NCBI RefSeq assembly: GCF_000422445.1
Contig: NZ_AULU01000011.1
Coordinates: 159,248-223,247, forward strand
Reading direction: 5' to 3'
Origin: Paenibacillus assamensis DSM 18201
GTDB lineage: Bacteria; Bacillota; Bacilli; Paenibacillales; Paenibacillaceae
Length of the DNA stretch: 64,000 nucleotides
The position numbers were made by a program, and so were the translations under genes. Position 1 is the stretch's first letter, and each line of letters starts with the position of its first letter. Shown here piece by piece: positions 8,174-15,912 of this stretch. A model generated the notes under the pieces. The model saw only the letters and a program-made list of their open reading frames with translations, was not told the DNA's origin and ran no database searches.

Positions 8174-8596
8174 GTGGCGGAAGATAACCATAAAGAGTTT
8201 GTAGATATACAAGCCATCATGATGGACATGCGTCTCGTACAGCAGAAATCAAAAGCTTTCCTCGATATACTGACGAGTAATGATGTATTGTCGCAAAATC
8301 ATATCACCCTGTTGATGGATTTGAAATTAAGCGGAAGCATGCGCATCACGGAAATAGCTGAACGCTTCTTTATTACAGCTGGTGCGGCAACTTCCATGTG
8401 CGACAAGCTAGAAGAACAGCAATTGGTAAGCAGAATTCGTTCGAAGGAAGACCGTAGAGTAGTGATGGTGGCTCTAACGAAAGCAGGAGAAGAGAAGGTA
8501 TATGAGATTTTTACAAGAATTCCAGCTCAGAAACTGCGTACGATTTCCCATGTGTTTAGACAAGTGAATGAACTTATGACCCAAATTATCGATTAA
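8174..8596 (+). CDS. MarR-family transcriptional regulator
   Basis: The 140-aa protein shows the MarR winged helix: a dimerisation helix at the N-terminus, the recognition segment MRITEIAERFFITAGAATSM (about residues 57-76) and the wing with RIRSKEDRRVVMVALT, the DxRxxxxxLT signature. It should bind DNA as a dimer and repress. The start is GTG at 8174 with AGGAGGATG ideally spaced. An inverted repeat on its own promoter, with a half-site again in front of the following bactofilin-like operon, points to it as the local regulator of the next two genes. The effector is unknown. Confidence 0.9.
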   Translation: MAEDNHKEFVDIQAIMMDMRLVQQKSKAFLDILTSNDVLSQNHITLLMDLKLSGSMRITEIAERFFITAGAATSMCDKLEEQQLVSRIRSKEDRRVVMVALTKAGEEKVYEIFTRIPAQKLRTISHVFRQVNELMTQIID

Positions 8597-8640
8597 AGAT
8601 AGGCTGCTGCATAGTGACGTGGCGGCTTCTGTATGAATAG

Positions 8641-8674
8641 GTCAGCCAGAGGTTTCTGGTTGGCTTATTTTTTT
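8641..8674 (+). terminator. Terminator after the MarR gene
   Basis: GTCAGCCAGA pairs with TCTGGTTGGC (two G-U pairs) around a GGTT loop and is followed by TTATTTTTTT. It separates the MarR transcript from the bactofilin-like operon. Confidence 0.8.
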
Positions 8675-8694
8675 GTATATGTTTATGGGTGTTA

Positions 8695-8740
8695 TTGACA
8701 ATCTGATCATTTGAGATTATATTAATCACTATATATTTTA
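8695..8740 (+). promoter_or_regulatory. Promoter of the bactofilin-like operon with MarR half-site
   Basis: TTGACA (8695-8700) and TATATT (8718-8723) have the ideal 17-bp spacing. The 10-mer ATATATTTTA, identical to one arm of the upstream operator, lies at 8731-8740 around the expected transcription start. Confidence 0.65.
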
Positions 8741-8798
8741 ACGATCGAAACATTTATCTACTAAAATAATAACAGAGATACTTATGGGGGTGAGTACA

Positions 8799-9413
8799 GT
8801 GGAAACAACAGAACATATACGGATTAATGGAGCTGGAACGTATCGCCAAGATATTCAATCCAAAAGCGTACATGTAGCAGGTCATGGTCGATTTGAGGGC
8901 AGTATTAGCACAGAAAGTTTCAAAAGCTCAGGTTCTTGTCATGTAAAAGGCCATTGCAGTACCAATCAGTTGTCTAGTAAAGGTCATGGACATTTTCATT
9001 CCATAACTGCGGATCGAATCGAGTGTTCGGGCTCATTTCAAGCTGATCAATCAGTGAATTCACAATCATTTTCTGCAAAGGGGTTAGTTATAATTGGGGA
9101 TACGCTGACATCAGGGGATGTACATATCCGTTTCCAAGGGGGAACCTCCTCTATTAAACACCTCATAGGAGGGGGAACGATCGATATCGGCAGAGAGAAG
9201 CTCTTCTTTTTGAATTTACTTTCTTTGGGGAGAAAGAAGTTAGTGTGCTCTAGTCTTACGGGGTGTAGAATTAAAATTAACCATGTGGAAGCAGAACTGC
9301 TCATTGGCGAGGATATTCGAATTGGCCCAAACTGCAAAATTGGTGAAGTTCGATACTCGAATCAGCTGGATATCGATCCGAGCTCGGTAGTAGAGCGAAC
9401 GGTACAGATTTAA
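8799..9413 (+). CDS. Bactofilin-like polymer-forming protein
   Basis: The product (about 204 aa) is built of short beta-strand repeats of the type I-x-G-x-G-x-Y / V-x-G-H-G-x-F-x-G-x-I, starting with HIRINGAGTY and VHVAGHGRFEGSI. This is characteristic of the right-handed beta-helix of bactofilins and the Bacillus YhbE/YhbF-like 'polymer-forming cytoskeletal' proteins. Such proteins polymerise without nucleotide at the membrane or are cytoplasmic scaffolds. I chose the GTG at 8799 because GGGGGTGAG precedes it; the ATG at 8784 would also be in frame but has no clear site. It is followed by a membrane protein gene 78 bp downstream, probably in one operon under the MarR-type half-site. Confidence 0.75.
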   Translation: METTEHIRINGAGTYRQDIQSKSVHVAGHGRFEGSISTESFKSSGSCHVKGHCSTNQLSSKGHGHFHSITADRIECSGSFQADQSVNSQSFSAKGLVIIGDTLTSGDVHIRFQGGTSSIKHLIGGGTIDIGREKLFFLNLLSLGRKKLVCSSLTGCRIKINHVEAELLIGEDIRIGPNCKIGEVRYSNQLDIDPSSVVERTVQI

Positions 9414-9491
9414 AATGTAGAAATAACTCAAATTTTTATAATTTATAATACTGGATGTTGTATGATGATTACTACTGAAAGGGGAGCAGAT

Positions 9492-10040
9492 ATGAACGCA
9501 ATTGTCCTACTTATTATTGCTTGTGAAGTTGCATTCTGGATCGTGATCGGTGCTGGATTAGTTACCCGTTATTTGTTGAAGAAGGAGCGTTTAGGGTTAT
9601 TTTTGTTAGCCTTAACACCTGTTGTAGACGTCATCTTGCTTGTAGCTACAAGCATTGATCTTTACCAAGGGGCAACAGCGACAACCGCGCATGCGATCGC
9701 AGCCATCTATATTGGTGTATCGATTGCTTTTGGTAAGAGCATGATTGATTGGGCGGATGAGAACTTTCGCTACTATATTACGAAGCAAGGTGAGAAGCCG
9801 ATCAAAAGATATGGGATGGAACATGCGAAGCATTACGTGAAGAGTTTCGTTCGTCATGTTGTTGCCTTTATCATTGGTGCGGGACTATTAGTCGGTATGA
9901 TTTACTACGTGAACGATGCAAGCAGAACAGAAGCTTTAATGGGGACGCTTCGAATATGGGGCATTGTAATCGGCGTAGATCTATTGATTACGCTTAGTTA
10001 TTTTATATGGCCAAGAGAAAATAAGAAGACTGTGAAGTAG
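9492..10040 (+). CDS. Integral membrane protein, YmcC-like
   Basis: The 182-aa protein has about five hydrophobic helices: residues 3-23, 33-52, 63-79, 119-140 and 157-175. The central cytoplasmic loop is basic and aromatic (DWADENFRYYITKQGEKP). The start helix with EVAFWIVIGAGLVTRYLLKK is like the uncharacterised Bacillus YmcC membrane proteins. AAAGGGGAG lies 8 nt before the ATG at 9492. Co-transcription with the bactofilin-like gene suggests a membrane partner of the polymer. Function unknown. Confidence 0.7.
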   Translation: MNAIVLLIIACEVAFWIVIGAGLVTRYLLKKERLGLFLLALTPVVDVILLVATSIDLYQGATATTAHAIAAIYIGVSIAFGKSMIDWADENFRYYITKQGEKPIKRYGMEHAKHYVKSFVRHVVAFIIGAGLLVGMIYYVNDASRTEALMGTLRIWGIVIGVDLLITLSYFIWPRENKKTVK

Positions 10041-10097
10041 AAAGATCATCTTTTAAAAATGAATGAGCCTTTCATTAAAGTATGAGATGGAAGGTTT

Positions 10098-10340
10098 TTA
10101 GTTCGATGGATATGATAAAACCTGAAAACAGGATTTTTTAAAGTTATGCAGCAATATTTCCAAGTCATTTTTCAAGGTAGGGAGCTTATTTTTCTTGGCT
10201 TCTTTCACCCAAGTATCTATATGCTGATAAATGGCGATGAAGTAGACACACGAGATGGAGTGGTGTGAGTTACGCCCATGAGAAGTCTCACGACGTAATC
10301 CACTTTTCTATATAGCCCTAGAAATTAAACTATGTTTTTT
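10098..10340 (-). pseudogene. Decayed C-terminal gene fragment, possibly transposase
   Basis: On the minus strand one frame reads protein-like from about 10308 to a TAA at 10098, including RRETSHGRNSHHSI, VYFIAIYQHIDTWVKEAKK and LPTLKNDLEILL. An in-frame TAG near 10316 and the lack of a start or ribosome site mark it as a remnant. The composition resembles the C-terminus of an IS transposase, but I cannot assign a family. Confidence 0.35.
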
Positions 10341-10415
10341 GATTTGTGATTTTTCTTGTGAACCGTAAATTAAACGATTCCAGTTGGATACGTGATCAGC
10401 TCTGGACACCAACAG

Positions 10416-10446
10416 AACTCCCGCTACATGTAGTGGGAGTTTTGTT
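10416..10446. terminator. Bidirectional terminator-like hairpin
   Basis: AACTCCCGCTA and TAGTGGGAGTT form a long stem followed on the plus side by TTTGTT. It lies 34 bp beyond the stop of the minus-strand secreted-protein pair. Confidence 0.6.
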
Positions 10447-10479
10447 GGTGATGGTAGAACAATATGATCGTTTTAAGTT

Positions 10480-10908
10480 TTATTTGTTATTTGGTGCTCC
10501 AGTAATAGCAAATTCGCCTATAATCGTCTTTCCATCTAAATCATATAGTGGAAGAGTACGAACAACTACCGCTTTTCCATCAGAACTTTTGGCCAATAAA
10601 GCTTTTTTATGATCTTTCATGATTGCAACGGCCTCTTCAGGCGTTTTAGGCATTTCTTCTTGAAGATCCTTAGAATAAACATAACCTTTAGTACCATCTA
10701 TGCCCACAGCAGATATTAAATGAGGTTCTGTTTCAACAGAAACTGCATTGGCTGCAGAACCGTAAGTTAATCCACTCTCATTCACAGAATATACAGGAGG
10801 TTGCTCAAGACCTCGGTTCCACAAACTAGATCCAAATACAGGTACTGCCGCTGCACTTATTGTCAAACCTATAATAAATGTTATGGCAGAAATTTTTCTG
10901 GTTTTCAT
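10480..10908 (-). CDS. Secreted hypothetical protein, 142 aa
   Basis: The N-terminus MKTRKISAITFIIGLTISAA followed by AVPVFGSS is a good Sec signal peptide with a cleavage site near residue 27. The mature part carries GLTYGSAANAVSVE, PHLISAVGIDGTKGYVYSKDL and a C-terminal LYDLDGKTIIGEFAI. I recognise this pattern from uncharacterised secreted Firmicute proteins but know no function. AGGAGG stands 6 nt before the ATG. It follows the next minus-strand gene by 10 bp, so the two form an operon and probably act together outside the cell. Confidence 0.75.
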   Translation of the reverse strand: MKTRKISAITFIIGLTISAAAVPVFGSSLWNRGLEQPPVYSVNESGLTYGSAANAVSVETEPHLISAVGIDGTKGYVYSKDLQEEMPKTPEEAVAIMKDHKKALLAKSSDGKAVVVRTLPLYDLDGKTIIGEFAITGAPNNK

Positions 10909-10918
10909 AGTTTACCTC

Positions 10919-11404
10919 CTATCCGTTTTGTTTTGGGCTTTTGAATGTATAATATTGCGAATATCCATTACCATTATATGCAGCCGTGATCCCATACCCA
11001 TAATACGCTGTTCTCGAAACTGCGGGCTTACGAGTAGCAATGCGGCTATCTAGAACATACGTTGTCTTGTCATTGTATACCCAGGAAGTTTCTGCAATTA
11101 ATTCATCGTTTCCATTGAATAATCTTGCCTTAGAACCCATATAACCAGCGGGTACATTGTTAGATGAAGATGCAGGGTATGTTTGAACTGTAGACCATGA
11201 GTTTGCAAAGGAAGTACCATTAATAGTATCTGTAGCAATAACTGAGTTGTTAGAATAGTTCTTTGAGTTAACAGTAAAATACCCAGTTGAACTAGTAGCG
11301 TATCCAGCAAAAACTGTTAAGGAAAATATCGGGAGAACTAATCCCATTGTAAGTGAAGCAACCGGGATTCCGATTCTTGTTAATAGTCTTCCTTTTTTTC
11401 TCAA
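10919..11404 (-). CDS. Secreted small protein, unknown family
   Basis: I take the TTG at 11404 as start: AGAAGGGA lies about 10 nt upstream, and the product then begins LRKKGRLLTRIGIPVASL, a proper signal-peptide n-region and core, with cleavage after AGYA near residue 35. Longer in-frame starts would put 36 odd residues before the signal. The mature part is Ser/Thr/Asn/Tyr-rich and ends with AYYGYGITAAYNGNGYSQYY. It is the first gene of a two-gene operon with the secreted 142-aa protein. A bacteriocin-like or surface role is conceivable but not shown. Confidence 0.65.
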   Translation of the reverse strand: MRKKGRLLTRIGIPVASLTMGLVLPIFSLTVFAGYATSSTGYFTVNSKNYSNNSVIATDTINGTSFANSWSTVQTYPASSSNNVPAGYMGSKARLFNGNDELIAETSWVYNDKTTYVLDSRIATRKPAVSRTAYYGYGITAAYNGNGYSQYYTFKSPKQNG

Positions 11405-11760
11405 AAAAAAAACATCCCTTCTTTTTTGTAAACTTTTGTGTGATATTCCACTTAAGTATACATTCAATCTATCTATATGTAAACATTTGGATTTTGTATA
11501 GCTAATTAGCAAACGTAAGCTTTTTTGCTAATGATATTTTCGAGATCACAAAGAGAGGAGAACTTCAATCTCATTGTAAATTGTGAAGTGAAACAATTCA
11601 TACTTGACTACTCGGAATAATGTGGGTAATATAATTCCAATACATTTTACATAGGAACAGCCGATTGGATCACCAAAGGCTCATGTATCTTTTACAGCTT
11701 ACCAGCTGCTAGAGAGGCATGAGTCTTTTTTATTTCCGACGAATGAGAGGAGTATGAGAT

Positions 11761-13206
11761 ATGGGACACCCTACGATTTATCCAACGGGAACGACGGTAT
11801 ACAAGCCAGAGCAGGCATGGAGCGGGTATACCCTGTATCAAGCAGCAGATACGGGAGCGCTCCTGATTGATATGAATGGTCGAGAGGTTCATCTTTGGAA
11901 AGGGCTGCGTGGATTTCCGAACAAGCTGCTGCCCGGTGGTTATGTGCTTGGAAGCACGGCGCAGCGTGATACTAGATATGGGTTTCAAGATGAGAAAAAT
12001 CTGGTTCAAGTCGATTGGGATGGCAATATCGTGTGGAAGTTTGACCGTTATGAATGGATTGAAGATCCAGACAATCCGCCGCAATGGATGGCACGCCAGC
12101 ATCATGATTACCAGCGTGAAGGCAATCCTGTCGGTTATTATGTACCGGGTCAGGAACCGAAGGTAGATTCAGGGCGTACGCTGCTGCTTGTCCATAAAAA
12201 TGTAACTCGTCCGAACATTTCGGATAAGCTGCTGTTGGACGATGTGCTTATTGAGGTGGACTGGGAAGGGAATATCCTCTGGGAGTGGGCGTGCAGTGAT
12301 CATTTCGATGAACTAGGCTTTGATGAGCAGGCGAAAGAAGTACTGTATCGCGACCCGAACACACGATTCTTTGGTGCAAATGCAGGGGATTGGATGCATA
12401 TTAATTCCGCTTCTGTCTTAGGTCCGAACAAGTTCTACGATGCGGGCGATGAGCGTTTTCATCCAGGCAATATTATATGGGATGCTCGCGAATCTAATAT
12501 TATTGCTATTATAGACAAGCAAACTGGCAAGATTGTGTGGAAGCTGGGACCGAATTACGACACTGAGGAAACGAAGCATCTCGGCTGGATTATCGGTCAG
12601 CATCACGCCCACCTTATTCCGAGAGGATTGCCGGGTGAAGGGAATCTGCTCGTATTTGATAACGGGGGCTGGGCCGGTTATGGTGCGCCGAATCCGGAGT
12701 CCGCGGACGGGCTAAGGGTGGCTCGGCGGGATCATTCTCGCATTTTAGAAATCAATCCTGTAACGCTAGAGATTGAATGGCAGTACACACCGACCGAAGC
12801 GGGATTTCAGGCACCGCTCGATTCTTATCGTTTCTATAGTCCGTATATTAGCTCGGCGCAGCGGCTTCCTAATGGCAATACGTTAATAACAGAAGGGGCA
12901 GACGGTAGGATTTTCGAAGTGACGCGTGAGCATGAACTCGTGTGGGAGTATATTTCTCCATATAAAAATCAACGAAATGCGAATATGGTCTACCGTGCTT
13001 ATCGTGTGCCTTATGAGTGGGTGCCGCAGTTAGAACAGCCAGATGAGGTTGCTATTTTTCCGATTGATGTGGCTGATTTCCGCTTGCCAGGAGCGGCACC
13101 GCGAGGAGCGATAAGCTCAGTTGAAGTGGAAGGAGCAGCAGCAGAATATACGGAAGGTGCGCTATGCGTGGCAAGAATCGATGAAACGGAGCGTAAGGAA
13201 AAATAG
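11761..13206 (+). CDS. Arylsulfotransferase (ASST)-like beta-propeller protein
   Basis: The 481-aa product shows repeated propeller blades of the type (G)N-I-V/L-W-x-F/W, for example VDWDGNIVWKFD, VDWEGNILWEWA and ILEINPVTLEIEWQY. It also has conserved histidine-containing segments (RQHHDYQ, WMHINSASVL, GQHHAHLIP). These match the arylsulfotransferase-like families (PF05935/PF14269 type), whose true enzymes transfer sulfate between phenols via an active-site histidine. Unlike periplasmic ASST it has no signal peptide, so it should be cytoplasmic. AGAGGAG precedes the ATG by 8 nt. The gene stands alone; the real substrate is unknown. Confidence 0.82.
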   Translation: MGHPTIYPTGTTVYKPEQAWSGYTLYQAADTGALLIDMNGREVHLWKGLRGFPNKLLPGGYVLGSTAQRDTRYGFQDEKNLVQVDWDGNIVWKFDRYEWIEDPDNPPQWMARQHHDYQREGNPVGYYVPGQEPKVDSGRTLLLVHKNVTRPNISDKLLLDDVLIEVDWEGNILWEWACSDHFDELGFDEQAKEVLYRDPNTRFFGANAGDWMHINSASVLGPNKFYDAGDERFHPGNIIWDARESNIIAIIDKQTGKIVWKLGPNYDTEETKHLGWIIGQHHAHLIPRGLPGEGNLLVFDNGGWAGYGAPNPESADGLRVARRDHSRILEINPVTLEIEWQYTPTEAGFQAPLDSYRFYSPYISSAQRLPNGNTLITEGADGRIFEVTREHELVWEYISPYKNQRNANMVYRAYRVPYEWVPQLEQPDEVAIFPIDVADFRLPGAAPRGAISSVEVEGAAAEYTEGALCVARIDETERKEK

Positions 13207-13223
13207 TCATTAAAAGCGAAAAT

Positions 13224-13323
13224 CACGGCTACGTTCTCCTGATTGCAGGTGCGGCGTAGTCGTTTACTTTTGGACCGAAACGAGCGGTGTAGCTGCCGGA
13301 GTTGGTTTTGATTTTCTGTGAGC
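13224..13323 (-). pseudogene. Orphan 3'-terminal fragment of a reverse transcriptase gene
   Basis: On the minus strand this stretch encodes FCSQKIKTNSGSYTARFGPK then a few more residues and TAG. It is a diverged copy of the last ~32 codons plus stop of the reverse transcriptase gene at 14274-15236. Nothing of the rest of that gene is present here. Confidence 0.8.
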
Positions 13324-13514
13324 AAAATGTCTTATAGTAATGAAACGTAGTCATACAATATACTCATATTATTGAAAAGATTTTTCTCAGAGATAAAGAC
13401 GGCATCAGATGATAGAGGGGTTTACTATTGAACTCATTGTAGGCAAGTACATTCACTTCTGATTATTTATCGTATCAGTATAAAAAATGTGAATTTCAGA
13501 GAGGAGAGGTGGTC

Positions 13515-14063
13515 TTGTCGGTGAATCTTAGCTATATTCTCTATTCAGTTTTGTTGATTTTAGTATGGGTGCTATTGCTAATAGGCTTCCTAATAAAAAG
13601 AAATACTAAAGTCATCCGAGGATACCTGTGGGTATCCGTGCCCTGTATCTCATTGTTATTATTATATTTTTGGAATACGAACCTAAACAACTATGTACGA
13701 AGTTATTTATTCGCAACGCACACTTATACTTGTGAGTATTACGACAGCTTACAACCATACTCTCTCCCTCTTCCTAAAAGAACCGTTTTAAAAGGCAAAT
13801 CAGATGCTTGTTCCCCATTTTATATGACGTTTTCGCAAGGTAAAGATGTTATTTCATTTTATGAGACGCTATTAATCGAATGGAAAAACAAAAAATTAAT
13901 TTCTGGATTTTATTATGCTGAAAGGTATCATCCATATGGTGGTAAAGAGAAGGGGTATGTTGTCTCAATTCCTGATGGAGCTATTCTTAATATATTTATT
14001 CATGTATTGCCTGATAGTTATGAGGGCCAGATGTTGTCGATCCGTTATAAACGTAGTGGATAG
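13515..14063 (+). CDS. Hypothetical membrane-anchored protein
   Basis: The product has two N-terminal transmembrane helices (about residues 5-28 and 38-57) and an extracytoplasmic C-terminal part of about 120 aa with two Cys (in THTYTCEYYDSL and GKSDACSPFY), which could form a disulfide. I recognise no family. The start is uncertain: AGGAGAGG precedes a TTG at 13515 by 5-8 nt and a GTG at 13521 by 11 nt. The gene lies between a reverse transcriptase fragment and the larger reverse transcriptase pseudogene. The gap 14064-14273 downstream holds nothing I can name. Confidence 0.65.
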   Translation: MSVNLSYILYSVLLILVWVLLLIGFLIKRNTKVIRGYLWVSVPCISLLLLYFWNTNLNNYVRSYLFATHTYTCEYYDSLQPYSLPLPKRTVLKGKSDACSPFYMTFSQGKDVISFYETLLIEWKNKKLISGFYYAERYHPYGGKEKGYVVSIPDGAILNIFIHVLPDSYEGQMLSIRYKRSG

Positions 14064-14273
14064 GCCTGCTATATCAGGTTAATTACTGTAACTAGAAATA
14101 AAAAGTATAGTGTAAGTCTTCATGAATTAGATCTTGAAAGACAAATGGGCGATCATAGACCGCCTGTGGGTATCTATGGAATTTGTATTTTATTGAAGTT
14201 TAATATAGACATTATTGTTAGGTGAACCTTAATAGAAACTCAAACGCAGAATGTGCAAGCAGTAAAATCATAG

Positions 14274-15236
14274 CTACATTCTCTTGGTTGCAGGTACGGC
14301 GTAGTCGTTTGTTTTTGGACCGAAACGAGCGGTGTAACTGCCGGAGTTGGTTTTGATTTTCTGTGAGCAAAAAGTTGTGCCTAGAAACTGGAAATCAACA
14401 TGGGTATAGTTTCCCCTTCGGCTATCATCTTTGCAATACACGATCTTCGTTTTTTCAGGATGAGGAGTAAGCCTGTAACGGGTGAATCTTTGCTGCAGTT
14501 GGGCGAGCAGCTTTTTTGCGCTCGTTTCCGTTTTACAATGGCAAATGATATCATCCGTGTAGCGCTCGAATGGAATGTCAGCATGCTTCTTCTGCATCCA
14601 CTCGTCAAATATATGATGCAAATACACATTGCCTAGCAAAATATTGAGTTTGCTGCCTTGGGCGAGTCCTTTTTTGGATGTGACTATAGTTCCATCTTTC
14701 ATTTGAATAGGGGCTATCATCATGCGATGGGTGTATAGCAATGCCCATTTGCTCCGAATATGTGTGTTCAACATGTCCATAAGCAGCCGATGGTTAATGT
14801 TTTCACCAAATTTTTTAATATCCATGACAAGTGCCCAATCATATCGCAAACAACGTTCACCTGCTAGGCGTACGGCATCGTCTCGTGCGGGCCTTTTTTG
14901 TTTATAGCCATATGAATTGGGATGAAATATACGCTCGAATCCAGGGGCAAGTTCATTTTTTAACAGTGTCTGTACAATAAAATCTGTTACCGTTGGAATG
15001 CCCATCGGTCTCCATCCACCGCTTTTCTTGGGGATTACGATTCTTCGAACGGGAGAAGGAGCATAGCTGCCAGCATTGAGTTCTACCCACAATTCATGCA
15101 GCAGTTTGATTCGATTTTGCTTAAAGTCCTCAATGGTCTGACCGTCTATGCCTACAACTTTCGTCTTTTCAGATTGTCGGAATGCTTCCCACAACAAGTT
15201 CTTCGGTATGTGAAAGCGATGCGTCTTTTTCATCGT
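14274..15236 (-). pseudogene. Degenerate group II intron-type reverse transcriptase
   Basis: About 320 codons align by eye with group II intron reverse transcriptases: VRRIVIPKKSGGWRPMGIPT (RT1-2), GYKQKRPARDDA (RT2a-type), MDIKKFGENINHRLL (RT3), the block containing QGS (RT4), FERYTDDIICHC (RT5) and PHPEKTKIVYCKDD (RT6/7). Decay signs are GLAQGSKLNILL where functional enzymes have GTPQGxxxSPLL, YTDD for YADD, and an end before the maturase/X and endonuclease domains. No intron domain V structure was seen next to it. AAAGGGGG precedes the ATG at 15236, so it may still be translated. A second copy of only its 3' end lies at 13224-13323. Confidence 0.75.
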
Positions 15237-15473
15237 ATCCCCCTTTATCATGTACTGAACGAAAGGAATGTTCCAGCATATGAAAGGGCGCTTCTTTCTG
15301 CTTGTACGGTCGTCCATTTGGACAAGACGATTTGTTTTGCAAATGATATAGTTCATAAATAATCAAGTTTAAGATGTTTATTCAATTCAAACATGTACAA
15401 TTTTTGGGGAATGCTATCTTAATCTGCACTGCAACAAGGTGTACTTGGAGTACCTAAGCTAATTAAACTCCGT

Positions 15474-15662
15474 TAACGAGCGCTGTAGACGTTATTTTCG
15501 TAAAATGATTCATTTCAGAGTGCTAACGGTTGTAGTTGAGCTTATTTTAGCAATCTTGCTGAATGATATCGGTCACGCAGACAAATAAGCTCCATGACGC
15601 TCGTTACATTTCAAAATCGACCCATAAACACGGAATAGCCTCCGTGGCAACCGTTAGCGCAA
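15474..15662. repeat. Dispersed palindromic intergenic repeat, copy 1
   Basis: About 189 bp made of four related units. Two are direct (TAACG...GACGTTATTTT and TAACGG...GAGCTTATTTT) and two inverted (AAATAAGC...CGTTA and GGAATAG...CCGTTA). The same order of units recurs at 24155-24343. It is non-coding. The rest of the gap 15363-15912 shows only a weak AT-rich promoter region for the GH3 gene. Confidence 0.75.
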
Positions 15663-15912
15663 TTTTTCTTCGCGTTGCTTCATTTTGCTTTGCTACGCCG
15701 TGCCTTTTCCATGCTACGCTGGATTTTGCTAATGTAAAATAAATAGAAATAAATCTCCTAAATCATGGGTAAGTATAACAAATAATTGATGTATTATATT
15801 GTAAATCTATTCTCTTCGTGATAGTCTACTTCGCAGATCGCAACAACATATAGCATTACATACAGCTGCAGTATGTATGGCGACCTAAATGAGCGAGAAG
15901 GAGAAGATTACG

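Noticed and set aside
10346..10612. Plus-strand open frame of 88 codons
   Set aside because: It lies largely opposite the secreted-protein gene at 10480-10908 and the hairpin before it, without a start signal.
14274..15236. Retron or defence-type reverse transcriptase
   Set aside because: The motifs (FERYxDDIICHC, HPEKTKIVYCKDD) are those of group II intron enzymes, and no msr/msd RNA or effector gene is adjacent.
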